From the NCBI RefSeq assembly GCF_014334115.1, contig NZ_CP060494.1, positions 310,001 through 374,000 of the forward strand: 64,000 nt of DNA, given 5' to 3'. This document shows positions 50,302-59,646 of the stretch, one piece after another. The notes below the pieces were generated by a model, which saw only the letters and a program-made list of their open reading frames with translations, was not told the DNA's origin and searched no databases. Each line of letters opens with the position of its first letter. Position 1 is the first letter of the stretch. A program made the position numbers and the translations under genes. Origin of the DNA: Sphingosinithalassobacter sp. CS137. GTDB lineage: Bacteria > Pseudomonadota > Alphaproteobacteria > Sphingomonadales > Sphingomonadaceae.

Positions 50302-50940
50302 TCAGCTCGCGGCAACCGCGCGGAGGAACGCTGCGATCCTGGCGGGGTCCTTGGCTCCCGGCGCGGTCTCCACGCCCGAGGAGACGTCGACGAGCGTGGC
50401 GCCGGTCGTGCGGATCGCCTCACCGACATTCTCCGCGTCGAGGCCGCCCGACAGCGCCCAGGGCAGCGGATGCGCGAAGCCCTGGAGCAGCCGCCAATCG
50501 AAGCGCAGGCCCATTCCGCCGGGCAGCGCCGCGCCCTCCGGCGTCTTGGCGTCGTAGAGGATGCGATCGGCCGCACCGCGGAAGCGGGCGGCGGAATCGA
50601 GATCCGCGCGCGTCTTGACTGCAACGGCCGCCCAGACCGGCAGGCGCGCGCGCGCACGGATCGTCGCCGCCCGCTCGGGGGCGGTCTTGTGCAGCTGGAG
50701 CGCAGTCAGCCGTGCGGCGTCGATCGCCGAATCGAGCAGTGCGTCGTCGGGATCGACGAACACGCCGACTCGTCCGGTCTCTCCGGGCATTGCTGCGGTG
50801 AGCGACGCGGCGCGGTCGAACGCGAGGTTGCGTGGGCTGGGCGGAAAGAAGACGAAGCCGATGTGGGTCGCGCCCCCTGCCAGCGCGGCGTCGACCGCAT
50901 CGGGGGTGGAAAGGCCGCAGATCTTGGCGGAGACTCGCAT
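50302..50940 (-). CDS. trpF: Phosphoribosylanthranilate isomerase TrpF (212 aa)
   Basis: Amadori rearrangement of phosphoribosylanthranilate. A TIM-barrel start, KICGLSTPDAVDAAL, with the catalytic Cys, and GFVFFPPSPRN at about 28-38. The C-terminal ALSGGLDAENVGEAI and VDVSSGVETAPGAKD stretches bind phosphate and carry the catalytic Asp. Length and order fit. ATG 50940; 49-base gap to trpB. Confidence 0.95.
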   Translation of the reverse strand: MRVSAKICGLSTPDAVDAALAGGATHIGFVFFPPSPRNLAFDRAASLTAAMPGETGRVGVFVDPDDALLDSAIDAARLTALQLHKTAPERAATIRARARLPVWAAVAVKTRADLDSAARFRGAADRILYDAKTPEGAALPGGMGLRFDWRLLQGFAHPLPWALSGGLDAENVGEAIRTTGATLVDVSSGVETAPGAKDPARIAAFLRAVAAS

Positions 50941-50982
50941 GCCGCGCGCTATAGGGCCCCGCGGCGAACGGCGCGAGCCAGT

Positions 50983-51402
50983 CTATGCGGTGCGGGAAGC
51001 CGGTGTGATGAGCATCAGCACCGCCGCCATCAGCATCGAACCGAGCCAGAAGGCGCCGTAGAGCAGCAGCTCCCTATGACCCGCGGAGAAGCCGCCCATC
51101 GGCGCGAATACTCGGTCGAGCAGCCGGAGCGCGGCATAGCCGAGCGGCAGCGACAAGGCCGCGAAGGTGCCGAACTGCACCGGAAAGCTCTCCCCGCGCG
51201 TGAGCGAGTGCGCGCCGAGCGCCGCGACGCAGTTCACCGCGGCAAAGGGAAGCGCGGCGGCGCCGCCGATGAACATGCCGACTCCGGCCGCATAGAGAGT
51301 GGAAGGGGAAAGGTCGGTCTGGCGCAGCATCGGAACCATGCCGGCGAGCAGACCGACATAGACTGCGGCGACCGACGCCCATTTCACGCTGAACTGGAGC
51401 AT
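50983..51402 (-). CDS. Integral membrane protein (139 aa)
   Basis: Four hydrophobic spans at about 8-25, 41-60, 82-98 and 111-132. No known motif. It lies between pyrF and trpF in the same direction, with 54 and 42 bases to its neighbours, and is probably co-transcribed. ATG 51402 is chosen because the longer frame starts at a codon within AT-poor leader sequence that lacks a Shine-Dalgarno. Confidence 0.72.
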   Translation of the reverse strand: MLQFSVKWASVAAVYVGLLAGMVPMLRQTDLSPSTLYAAGVGMFIGGAAALPFAAVNCVAALGAHSLTRGESFPVQFGTFAALSLPLGYAALRLLDRVFAPMGGFSAGHRELLLYGAFWLGSMLMAAVLMLITPASRTA

Positions 51403-51456
51403 CGCATCCTCCCCGGCTGCGCATAGCACGGAGCCGGTTACCGAATCGCGAACCGG

Positions 51457-52131
51457 CTACAGCGTCGCCTCGATCGCGCGGGCAGCCTGGTCGGGATCTT
51501 CGGCCTGGGTGATCGGGCGGCCAACGACGAGGATCGAGGCGCCGCGATCGAGCGCCTGGCGCGGCGTCACGACTCGCTTCTGGTCGGCGTGCGTGCCGGA
51601 GGCGGGGCGTACGCCGGGGACGACGAAGAAGCCGTCCTTCCATGCGGCATGCGCGGCCTTCACTTCCTCGCCCGAGCAGACGATGCCGTCGACTCCGGCC
51701 GAGCGCGCGAGTTCGGTAAGCCGGACGACCTGTTCGTGCGGATCGGGCGCGAGGCCGATCGACTCGAGATCGCTGCCGTCGAGGCTGGTGAGCATCGTAA
51801 CGGCGACCACCTTGGTACCGGTCGGCGCGGCGGCCTTCGCATCCTCGAGCATCGCGCGGCCCCCGGCGGCGTGGACCGTCAGGATCGCCGGCTCGAGCGG
51901 ACGCAGCGCCTCGATCGCCTTGGCCACCGTATTGGGAATGTCGTGAAACTTGAGGTCGAGGAAGATCGGCAGTCCGATCTCGTGCATCTCGTGCACGCCG
52001 TGGCGGCCGTTCGCCATGAAGAATTCGAGGCCGAGCTTGATCCCGCCGACATGCGCCTTCACGCGCTCTGCGATCGCCCGCGCCTTGGCGAGATCGGGCG
52101 TATCGAGCGCGACATAAAGCGGCGAGGTCAT
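51457..52131 (-). CDS. pyrF: Orotidine-5'-phosphate decarboxylase PyrF (224 aa)
   Basis: Last step of UMP synthesis. Starts YVALDTPD, with KLGLEFF (catalytic Lys), LDLKFHDIPNTV (the DxKxxD loop near 63-68) and the phosphate loop VVPGVRPASGTHADQKRV, then VGRPIT near the end. Length is right. ATG 52131 overlaps the LapA-domain gene's stop by 4 bases. Confidence 0.97.
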   Translation of the reverse strand: MTSPLYVALDTPDLAKARAIAERVKAHVGGIKLGLEFFMANGRHGVHEMHEIGLPIFLDLKFHDIPNTVAKAIEALRPLEPAILTVHAAGGRAMLEDAKAAAPTGTKVVAVTMLTSLDGSDLESIGLAPDPHEQVVRLTELARSAGVDGIVCSGEEVKAAHAAWKDGFFVVPGVRPASGTHADQKRVVTPRQALDRGASILVVGRPITQAEDPDQAARAIEATL

Positions 52132-52469
52132 GCGCGGTCGGTCTCCGGTGCGGGAAGGGTCTCGGCGGGCGCGGGCTCCGGTTCGGCGGCAGTCACGGGT
52201 GCCGGGCTCGGGGCGACCGCGCGCAGATCGGCAAGCGCGCGCTCCAGGCCGGCGAGGCGCTGGCGCATGCGCCACCGATAGCCGTGATAGGCGAGCAGCA
52301 TCGGCAGGAAACCGGCAAGGAACACCACGATCAGCAGCATCGGCAGGCTGAAGTCGGCGATGAGGCCGCCCCACAGGTGAATCGCGACACGTTCGTCGCC
52401 GTTGTAGATCACGAACGCCGCGACGAGGCCGCCCAGCAACAGCCAGAACAGGACCTTCAGAAACCGCAT
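52128..52469 (-). CDS. lapA: LapA-domain membrane protein (113 aa)
   Basis: Two transmembrane spans (about 5-24 and 41-60) with ERVAIHLWGGLIADFSLPMLLIVVFLAGFLPMLL between them fit the LapA_dom/DUF1049 family, involved in lipopolysaccharide assembly in enterics. A short coiled coil (RQRLAGLERALADLR) and a Pro/Ala/Glu-rich tail follow. It overlaps pyrF by 4 bases and heads the long pyrF-trp-accD-folC run. Confidence 0.85.
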   Translation of the reverse strand: MRFLKVLFWLLLGGLVAAFVIYNGDERVAIHLWGGLIADFSLPMLLIVVFLAGFLPMLLAYHGYRWRMRQRLAGLERALADLRAVAPSPAPVTAAEPEPAPAETLPAPETDRA

Positions 52470-52534
52470 GCGGACGCTTCCTCCCCCAGTGACGCGGGCG
52501 TGATCCTAGGCGTGCGCGCGGCGCATTGCCAGCC

Positions 52535-54838
52535 TCAGCCGATTTCGGCGCGAAGCTGGGCGAACAGCTCCGGGATCGCCTTCAGCCGAGGCTCCTCTTC
52601 GTTGAGGATCGCGAGGAAGAGCGCGCGCTTCACTTCGCCGATGCGATGCTCGGGAAAGGGAGTCGTGGCGGGCAGCGTCGAAAGCATGATGTCGACCAGC
52701 CGGTCGGCCCCGTGGAGGCGCCCCCAGAGATAGTCGTTCTCGCGATAGGCGCGGCTGAAGAAGGCGCCGAAGGTGCCGAGCTGGATCCCCTTGAGCGTCG
52801 CCTGAGTTCCCGACCGGATCGCCGTCGCATCGTTGGGCGAGATGCGGTCGACTCGGATCGGATCGAATTCGTCGAGGCCTTCGCCGCGCAGCAGCGGCAG
52901 TGTCGCAATGTCGAAGAAGGGAAAGCCGAGATGCGCAAGCAGGATCGGGCGGCGCAGGTCGCGCGAGAGACGGCTGAATCCTTCCGAGAGCCGCGCATCG
53001 GTTTCGTCGTCGAGGCGGTCGAGGTTCATCAGCGCGCCGAGCCGATCGAGGATCGGACCGGCGTCGTCGGCAGGGCCAAGTTCGCGCACTGCTTCGCGCA
53101 GCTCCGAGAAATGGTCCGAACGCCGGCATTCGAGATAGGCGGCGAGCGATTCGTACACCGCCTCGCGCATTTGCGAGAGTTCTTCCTTCTCGTGTTCGGC
53201 GTCGATTTCGGTGAGCCGCCGCGCGAGCAGGCGCAGGCGGCGAACGCGGAAGCCGAGATCATGCGCACGCAGGAACACAAGCGTCTCCGGACTGGCCCCG
53301 TTGGGCAGCGCGGCGCCGAACTCGTCGATTCCGCGCGCGCGGACGGTGCGCGCGATCGCGTCGCGGATGTCGAGGCGTCGATCCGGCCCCGGCTGATCGC
53401 CGATCCCATGCAGAAGCTGCGCCGTCCGGTCGATCACTGCATCGACCTTGAGCAGGCCATAGGCGGTATGGCCGTATCCAGCGCGCGCCGCCGCGGCGAC
53501 CTGGGCGCGGCGACGCCATGCCGCAAGCCGTTTGGGCGTGGGATAGTCGAGCCACAGCGTATAGCCGAACAGCGCCTCGACCTGCGCCTCCACTTCGGCG
53601 CGGATGCGCGTGACGATCGCGAGCATCCGCTCGATCCGGTCCGACCGCTCGGCGATCGACTCGAGATTGTCGCGGATCGGCTGCTCGCGCGGTAGCTCCG
53701 AAAGGGCGCCGAGCAACGTCTGGAAGAATCCGGGGTTTTCGCTCGGCGATCCGTAGAAATCCCAGCGCAGATCGGGTGTCGGATCGATATAGACGAAGCG
53801 CCGGTCGACCTGTCGCCGTGCCGGACGCTCGCGCAGCGCATCGATCGCGGGGCGGAACGGCGCATTGGCGAGCACCGATCCGTCGATCAACACCGCCTGT
53901 TCCGCCCCGTTCGCCAGCCACTGCCGGGGCAGGACGTGTTCGAGAAACGCGTCGCGGTTCGGCCAGGCGAGCTCGCGCTCGGCGACCACCTTGTCGATTT
54001 CGCTCACGCGGACCGGCGGAAACGCCCCGGGAAAGCTCGACGTCGCGCGCGCGGCGAAGGCAAGTTCGATCGGATCGCCGAGCGGGATCGAGGCTTCGCC
54101 GTGATCGGTGAAGGAAAAGACCAGCCGGTGCTCGGTCTCGGTCACCTCGGGCGGCGAGTTGAGCCGCAGCCGCTCGGGATGGCCGCGAAAATCGGTGACG
54201 GTGACGAACAGGTCGAGCGGCTGGCCGTCGGGCAGCAGCCGCTTGCCGGCCGGCGCCTTGCCCATGGTCTCGAACGCGTCGAGCAGCATGTTGAGGAGCT
54301 GCGGCCCTCCGAAGGGAGGCTCGAACCAGCGCGAACGGACGAAATGCTCGAGCTTGCGGCGAAATTCGTCGCGCGAGCCGGCGTCGACTTCCTGCTCGAT
54401 CGTGTTGCTGCGCCCCATCGCCATCCAGGCGATCGGTGCGGCCCAGAATTTCGAGAATCGGCTCGATGGCGCATGATCGGGATCGATCAGCTTTTCGACA
54501 TCGGCATAGTCGAGCCAGAGGTCGGTGAGCGGTTCCAGCGACTGGCCGGTGGTGATCGCCTGGCCCAGATAGATGGCATTGATCCCGCCCGCCGAGGCGC
54601 CGGACAGGATATCCACCAGCACGCGCAGGCGAACACCGGTGAGCTCCTGGATCTCGTGCAGCAGCGCGCGATAGACGCCCTGGCTGCCGAGCGCGGCGGG
54701 ATCGCCGTCACGCGCGGCGCGACTGGCGCGGGCGACTCGCCAAATCTCCTTGGTGATGCCGTGCATGTAGACGGCGAGGCTGATGCCGCCATAGCACACC
54801 AGCGCGAGCCGCAGTTCCTTGTCGCGAATCTGAACCAT
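52535..54838 (-). CDS. Patatin-like phospholipase with DUF3376-like C-terminus (767 aa)
   Basis: Serine-Asp dyad hydrolase acting on lipids. The oxyanion motif is CYGGIS (about 15-20), the nucleophile elbow GASAG has Ser82, and the dyad Asp lies in VLIDGSVLANAPF (about 330). The remaining 400 residues, with QTLLGALSELPREQPIRDNL and LWGRLHGADRLVDIM, resemble the long DUF3376-containing patatin group. Membrane spans are absent. ATG 54838 overlaps the EEP-family gene's stop by one base (TGATG). Confidence 0.9.
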   Translation of the reverse strand: MVQIRDKELRLALVCYGGISLAVYMHGITKEIWRVARASRAARDGDPAALGSQGVYRALLHEIQELTGVRLRVLVDILSGASAGGINAIYLGQAITTGQSLEPLTDLWLDYADVEKLIDPDHAPSSRFSKFWAAPIAWMAMGRSNTIEQEVDAGSRDEFRRKLEHFVRSRWFEPPFGGPQLLNMLLDAFETMGKAPAGKRLLPDGQPLDLFVTVTDFRGHPERLRLNSPPEVTETEHRLVFSFTDHGEASIPLGDPIELAFAARATSSFPGAFPPVRVSEIDKVVAERELAWPNRDAFLEHVLPRQWLANGAEQAVLIDGSVLANAPFRPAIDALRERPARRQVDRRFVYIDPTPDLRWDFYGSPSENPGFFQTLLGALSELPREQPIRDNLESIAERSDRIERMLAIVTRIRAEVEAQVEALFGYTLWLDYPTPKRLAAWRRRAQVAAAARAGYGHTAYGLLKVDAVIDRTAQLLHGIGDQPGPDRRLDIRDAIARTVRARGIDEFGAALPNGASPETLVFLRAHDLGFRVRRLRLLARRLTEIDAEHEKEELSQMREAVYESLAAYLECRRSDHFSELREAVRELGPADDAGPILDRLGALMNLDRLDDETDARLSEGFSRLSRDLRRPILLAHLGFPFFDIATLPLLRGEGLDEFDPIRVDRISPNDATAIRSGTQATLKGIQLGTFGAFFSRAYRENDYLWGRLHGADRLVDIMLSTLPATTPFPEHRIGEVKRALFLAILNEEEPRLKAIPELFAQLRAEIG

Positions 54839-55533
54839 CAGGAGCGCGCGAGCTCGGCCCAGACAGGCAGATGATCGGAAGCGATGCGGGCGGTCACGCT
54901 TTCGTGCACTCCGGTTTCGGTGATCCGCAGGTCCGGCGACACGATGATGCGGTCGAGCCGCGCCACCGGCCGATGCGCATGAAAGCTGCGCCCGGTGTCG
55001 GCAATGCTGAAATCGCGGCCGAAGTCGCGCAGGCAGCCGGAGCCGCGGCTCCATTCGTTGAGGTCGCCCATCAGGATCGTGGGATATTGCCGACTGCTGG
55101 AAGCGAGATGCGCGAGGATGGCGTTCGCCTGGCGCCGCCGCCAGAGCCCCGACAGATCGAGATGCATGCCGACGACCCGCAGCGCCGTGCCGCCGATCCG
55201 AACGTCCGCGACCACCGCGCCGCGCGGTTCGAGCGCCGGCAAGTGAATGGCCTCGCAATCGAGGATCTGAGCTTCCTTGCGGACGAGAATCGCATTGCCG
55301 TGCCAGCCGATGCTGGTCTGGCGGATGCCGAAGGAAACCGGCTTCCAGGGGCTATGCTCGGAAAGCAGATGCGGGGTGAGCACGGCAGCGCGCGTGCCGA
55401 ACCGCCGGTCCGCCTCCTGCAGCGCGATCACGTCGGCGTCGATCTCGCGCAGCACATGGAGCGTGCGGTCGGGCCGGCGCCGGCGATCGGTGCCGATCGA
55501 CTTGCGGATATTGTAGCTGGCGACCTTGATCAT
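54838..55533 (-). CDS. Endonuclease/exonuclease/phosphatase-family protein (231 aa)
   Basis: An EEP fold: VASYNIRKSIG (N-terminal Asn), VIALQEAD (metal Glu), VVGMHLDLSG, ILMGDLNEW (DxN) and SDHLPVWAEL (catalytic His). All catalytic positions of this superfamily are present, so it is probably active as a nuclease or phosphoesterase. It is coupled to the patatin-like gene by a one-base overlap. Substrate unknown; no other nuclease or effector partners are next to it. Confidence 0.9.
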   Translation of the reverse strand: MIKVASYNIRKSIGTDRRRRPDRTLHVLREIDADVIALQEADRRFGTRAAVLTPHLLSEHSPWKPVSFGIRQTSIGWHGNAILVRKEAQILDCEAIHLPALEPRGAVVADVRIGGTALRVVGMHLDLSGLWRRRQANAILAHLASSSRQYPTILMGDLNEWSRGSGCLRDFGRDFSIADTGRSFHAHRPVARLDRIIVSPDLRITETGVHESVTARIASDHLPVWAELARS

Positions 55534-55591
55534 CGGGCGCCCTTATCGCGGCGGGCACCCCCCGGGAGCAAGCGTTTCGCGCATGGAGCGC

Positions 55592-55777
55592 TCAGTCGTC
55601 GCTCTGACGCCGCGCCGCTTTCGCCGCCGCACTCAGGCTCGCGGCGGTCATCTCGGCTGCGTCGGGCGTCATGGCGATCGCCACTCCGTCGGGACCATCG
55701 AGCATCACCTGGCCCTGTTCTGCAGTTGCGGTGCCGCCGCGTCGCTGCGGCTGCGGCGGGGAGGAGTTGGTGTTCAC
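55592..55777 (-). CDS. Small soluble protein (61 aa)
   Basis: Starts at a GTG, 55777. The middle GQVMLDGPDGVAIAMTPDAAEMTAASLSAAAKAARRQ looks like one strand-turn-strand plus a helix and has the feel of a conserved short protein, but the family was not recognised. A GAGA-type Shine-Dalgarno is upstream. It lies between purN and the EEP-family gene. Confidence 0.5.
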   Translation of the reverse strand: MNTNSSPPQPQRRGGTATAEQGQVMLDGPDGVAIAMTPDAAEMTAASLSAAAKAARRQSDD

Positions 55778-55977
55778 CGGCTGTCTCTTTCGCGACGCTC
55801 GCGGATCGGACGGAGCGCTCGATCACGCGCTCTCCGGGCCGCCAAGCAGGAACCCGGAACAACGCACGGGCGGGGACGCGAGTTGCAGAAAGTCTCGTCA
55901 TGCTCGTCAGATCGAGGGGTTTCAGCGATCCCCTGCCTCGGCCGGCGCGAAGGCGTGGGCACGTTCATCGAGCAAGG

Positions 55978-56544
55978 TCAGGAGCTCAGCCACTCGGCGA
56001 CAACACGGGGATAGAGGCGATGTTCCTCGACGAGCACGCGGGCGGCGAGGCTTTCGTGCGTGTCGCCGGGGAGTATGGGAACGCGCGCCTGGCCAAGCAC
56101 TTCGCCGCCGTCGAGTTCCTCGGTAACGAGGTGGACCGAGCAGCCCGCCTCCGAATCTTTCGCAGCGAGGGCGCGGGCGTGGGTATCGAGCCCCTTGTAC
56201 TTCGGCAGCAGCGAGGGGTGGATGTTGACGATCCGCCCGCGCCATCGCGCGACGAAGGCATCGCTGAGGAGGCGCATATAGCCGGCGAGTGCGATCGCCT
56301 CGACGCCGGCATCGCGCAGCGCCGCCTCGATCTTCACTTCATAGTCGGACTTGGGAATGCCCTTCGGCGACTGGGCGAATGTGGCGACGCCCCGCTCGGC
56401 CGCCCAGGCGAGGCCCGGCGCCTCCGGACGATCACTGGCGACCAGCACGACCTCATAGGGGCAATCGCGCTCGCGCGCGGCCTCGACCAGTGCGGCCATG
56501 TTCGAGCCCCGGCCCGAGATCAGGATGCCGAGCTTGCGTTTCAC
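55978..56544 (-). CDS. purN: Phosphoribosylglycinamide formyltransferase PurN (188 aa)
   Basis: Third step of purine synthesis, using 10-formyl-THF. Starts KRKLGILISGRGSNMAALVEA, with the catalytic AGYMRLLSDAFVARWRGRIVNIHPSLLPKYKGLDTHARAL (N-x-H-P near 107-109) and the later DTHESLAARVLVEEHRLYPRVV. GTG start at 56544. 30 bases after purM on the same strand, so co-transcribed. Confidence 0.95.
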   Translation of the reverse strand: MKRKLGILISGRGSNMAALVEAARERDCPYEVVLVASDRPEAPGLAWAAERGVATFAQSPKGIPKSDYEVKIEAALRDAGVEAIALAGYMRLLSDAFVARWRGRIVNIHPSLLPKYKGLDTHARALAAKDSEAGCSVHLVTEELDGGEVLGQARVPILPGDTHESLAARVLVEEHRLYPRVVAEWLSS

Positions 56545-56574
56545 GTCGAGCGCCCGCGGCTGGCGAAGCAGGCT

Positions 56575-57681
56575 TCAGGCCGCATGCGTGGCGCTCCAGT
56601 CGGCCCGCGCGCTCCAGCTTCCGGCGCTTCCCGCGACGGTGCAGCCGCGCGCGCCCTCGGTCACCGTACCGATCCGGTGAACGGTTTCTCCGGCGTCGGT
56701 GAGCGCTCCAGCGACCGCATCAGCGTCGTCCGGCGCGACAATGGCGACCATGCCGATCCCGCAGTTGAAGGTTCGCGCCATCTCCTCTGGCTCGATATTC
56801 CCCTGCGCCTGGAGAAACCCCATCAGCCGCGACTGCGGCCAGGCATCGGCGTCGACATGCGCGTGACACCCCTCGGGCAGCACGCGAGGGATATTCTCGA
56901 GCAGGCCGCCGCCGGTGATGTGGGCAAGGCCATGGATGCGGCCGGCGCGGAGCTGCGGCAGCAGGCTCCGGACGTAGATGCGCGTCGGCTTCATCAGCGC
57001 GTCGATCAGGAGCGTATCGGCATCGAACAGCGCCGGGCGATCGAGCTTCCACCCCCGATCCGCGGCGAGCCGGCGGACCAGCGAATAACCGTTCGAATGG
57101 ACCCCGGTGGAGGCGAGCCCGAGGAGCACGTCGCCGGAAGCAACCTTGCCGCCGTCGAGCAGCCGATCGCGTTCGACCGCGCCGACGCAGAAGCCGGCGA
57201 GATCATAGTCTCCATCGGCATACATGCCGGGCATTTCCGCGGTTTCGCCGCCGATCAGCGCGCAGCCCGCCTGACGGCAGCCTTCGGCGATACCGGCGAT
57301 CACCCGCTCGGCCACTGCGGAGTCGAGCCTGCCGCTGGCGTAATAGTCGAGGAAGAAGAGCGGCTCGGCGCCCTGGACGATCAGATCATTGGCGCACATT
57401 GCGACGAGATCGATGCCGACGCCGTCGTGGCGGTCGTGCTCGATCGCCAGCTTGAGCTTGGTTCCGACCCCGTCGTTGGCGGCGACCAGCAGCGGATCGG
57501 TGAAGCCCGCCGCCCTGAGATCGAACAGTCCGCCGAAACCGCCCAGATCGGCGTCGGCACCGGGCCTGCGCGTCGCCCGCGCAAGCGGAGCGATGGCGCG
57601 GACGAGCGCGTTGCCTGCGGCGATCGAGACGCCGGCGTCGGCATAGGTGTAAGGGCCTTCGCCCGGTTTCGGATCGGTCAT
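56575..57681 (-). CDS. purM: Phosphoribosylformylglycinamidine cyclo-ligase PurM (368 aa)
   Basis: Forms aminoimidazole ribotide. Typical PurM features: [16 protein letters not shown], the [13 protein letters not shown] motif near 70-80, [26 protein letters not shown] and [17 protein letters not shown]. Full length. ATG 57681 is chosen because the Met lies just before the conserved TYADAG start. Divergent from the operon at 57745 across a 63-base gap. Confidence 0.96.
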   Translation of the reverse strand: MTDPKPGEGPYTYADAGVSIAAGNALVRAIAPLARATRRPGADADLGGFGGLFDLRAAGFTDPLLVAANDGVGTKLKLAIEHDRHDGVGIDLVAMCANDLIVQGAEPLFFLDYYASGRLDSAVAERVIAGIAEGCRQAGCALIGGETAEMPGMYADGDYDLAGFCVGAVERDRLLDGGKVASGDVLLGLASTGVHSNGYSLVRRLAADRGWKLDRPALFDADTLLIDALMKPTRIYVRSLLPQLRAGRIHGLAHITGGGLLENIPRVLPEGCHAHVDADAWPQSRLMGFLQAQGNIEPEEMARTFNCGIGMVAIVAPDDADAVAGALTDAGETVHRIGTVTEGARGCTVAGSAGSWSARADWSATHAA

Positions 57682-57744
57682 GGCCAAGCGCCTAGCCACA
57701 ACGCGCTTGGATTTCCACGCCCGCTTCGCCAAAAGGGCGGCGAC

Positions 57745-59016
57745 ATGTCAGCGCGCCGTTTTTCCCGCACCGTTCGCCTTGGCCTCGCGGCCGCCCTGCT
57801 GGGCGCCGGCGGGATGGTCTATGCCCAGATCGAAGGCGATCGCGGCGCCGCTCCGATCGACAGTTCGGGCAGCTTCGAAGTGAGCGGGATCGATGTCGAC
57901 GTGCGCGGCGAGGATGCCGAGTCGGCGCGCGAAGCGGGCTGGCGGCTGGCGCAGCGGCTCGGCTGGCGCATGCTGGCGCAGCGGCTGGCGGGCCGCACCG
58001 CCAACCTCTCCGATTCGGCGCTGAACGGAGTCGTCACGGGAATCGTGATCGAGAACGAGCAGATCGGGCCCGAGCGTTATGTCGCGCGGCTGGGCGTGCT
58101 GTTCGATCGCGGCCGGGCCGGGCGCATCCTTGGCGTATCGGGTCAGGTCCGCCGCTCGCCGCCGATGCTCGTCGTTCCGGTCCAATGGTCCGGCGGCGTC
58201 GGGCGGGTCTTCGAGCGGACAACGCCCTGGCAGGAGGCCTGGGCGCGGTTTCGCACCGGCAACAGCTCGATCGACTATGTCCGTCCGCGCGGCACCGGCG
58301 CCGACCCGCTGCTGATGAACGCCGGCCAGACGGGGCGGCGCGGGCGCGGCTGGTGGCGCGAAGTGCTCGACAGCTATGGCGCGGAGGACGTGCTCATTCC
58401 CGAAGTGCAGCTCATCCGCAGCTATCCGGGCGGGCCGATCACCGGGATCTTCACCGCGAGCCACGGCCCCGACCGGCAGCAGATCGCGCGTTTCGCGCTG
58501 CGCGTGAACAGCGGCGATGCATTGGGCGCCTTGCTCGACGCGGGTATCGAACGGATCGACCGCGCCTATCAGAACGCACTCGCCTCCGGCGTCCTCGAGA
58601 CGGACGCGCTGCTTGCTTTCCGCCCGCCCGAAGAGACCGAGGAGCCTGAGGCCGAAGAGAGCGACGAGGCCGAGGCCAGCGCAGCCGAAATGCCCGTCAC
58701 CACGCCGACGGCGCCCGCGGCTGCGACCTATTCGGTGCAGGTCGATACGCCCAGCGCACAGGCGGTTACCGCATCCGAATCGGCGGTGCGCGGGATTCCC
58801 GGGGTGCGTTCGGCGAGCACGACGAGCGTGGCGCTGGGCGGAATTTCGGTACTCCGCGTGAGCTATGAGGGCAGTATCGCCAGCCTGCGCTCGGCGCTCG
58901 AGGCGCGCGGCTGGAGCGTGCAGGAGGGCGCCGGCGTGCTGCGCATTCGCCGCGGCGGCACGAGCACGCCGCCTCCGCCTCCGCCGTCCGCGCCGGAGGG
59001 CGATCCGGCCGAATGA
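57745..59016 (+). CDS. Exported DUF2066-like protein, first gene of the hda-ppk-ppx run (423 aa)
   Basis: A signal peptide ([18 protein letters not shown]) is followed by a region with [32 protein letters not shown], which has the DUF2066 look, then an alternating alpha/beta part. A long acidic Glu/Ala/Thr linker (about 290-330) leads to a ferredoxin-like C-terminal module ([15 protein letters not shown]...[19 protein letters not shown]) and a Pro tail. The role is not known. ATG 57745. Its stop overlaps the hda-like start by 4 bases. Confidence 0.75.
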   Translation: MSARRFSRTVRLGLAAALLGAGGMVYAQIEGDRGAAPIDSSGSFEVSGIDVDVRGEDAESAREAGWRLAQRLGWRMLAQRLAGRTANLSDSALNGVVTGIVIENEQIGPERYVARLGVLFDRGRAGRILGVSGQVRRSPPMLVVPVQWSGGVGRVFERTTPWQEAWARFRTGNSSIDYVRPRGTGADPLLMNAGQTGRRGRGWWREVLDSYGAEDVLIPEVQLIRSYPGGPITGIFTASHGPDRQQIARFALRVNSGDALGALLDAGIERIDRAYQNALASGVLETDALLAFRPPEETEEPEAEESDEAEASAAEMPVTTPTAPAAATYSVQVDTPSAQAVTASESAVRGIPGVRSASTTSVALGGISVLRVSYEGSIASLRSALEARGWSVQEGAGVLRIRRGGTSTPPPPPPSAPEGDPAE

Positions 59017-59636
59017 GCCAGCTGCACCTGCCGCTCGGCGTGCCTGCCGATGCGCGCGATGTGGAGTTCCTCGTCACCGAATCGAACGCCCGCGCCGCCC
59101 ATCAGCTCGATCGCTGGGGGATGTGGCCGGTGATGGCGGCGCTGCTGGTGGGGCCGCCGAAATCGGGCCGCAGTCTGCTCGCGCGGATCTTCGTCGAGCG
59201 CACCGGCGGCACTGCGATCGACAATGCCGAAAGCGCATCCGAGGAGGCGCTGTTCCACGCATGGAACGAGGCGCAGATCACGCGCAGCCCCTTGCTGATC
59301 GTGGCGGACGCACCGCCACCCGCCTGGGAAGTGGCGCTGCCGGACCTGCGCTCGCGGCTCGCCGCCTCGCCGGTGCTGCGGATCGATCCGCCCGACGACA
59401 TGCTGATGCGGCTGTTGCTGGAACGCACGCTCGATCGGCTGGCGCTGGTGACTCGGCCGGAGGTGATCGCATGGCTGCTCGCGCGGATCGAACGGAGCCA
59501 TCTGGCGCTGGCGCGCGTTGGCGAGGCGCTTGAAGCCGAAGCGCCGCGATTGCAAAACCGGCGCTTGTCGATCCAGGGAGCGCGCGCCACCCTGGAAAGC
59601 GCCGGCCTTCTCTTCGAACCGCCTTCGACCCAGTGA
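59013..59636 (+). CDS. hda: Hda/DnaA-related regulatory protein with altered Walker A (207 aa)
   Basis: A small AAA+ protein related to DnaA domain III. The N-terminal QLHLPL (residues 3-8) matches the beta-clamp-binding motif of Hda, which inactivates DnaA on the clamp after replication starts. The Walker A GPPKSGRS (47-54) has Arg53 where Lys is usual, so nucleotide binding may be altered. Walker B is LLIVADAPP. Co-transcribed and coupled with the exported protein before it; ppk starts 10 bases after. Confidence 0.85.
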   Translation: MSQLHLPLGVPADARDVEFLVTESNARAAHQLDRWGMWPVMAALLVGPPKSGRSLLARIFVERTGGTAIDNAESASEEALFHAWNEAQITRSPLLIVADAPPPAWEVALPDLRSRLAASPVLRIDPPDDMLMRLLLERTLDRLALVTRPEVIAWLLARIERSHLALARVGEALEAEAPRLQNRRLSIQGARATLESAGLLFEPPSTQ

Positions 59637-59646
59637 GAATGATCGA

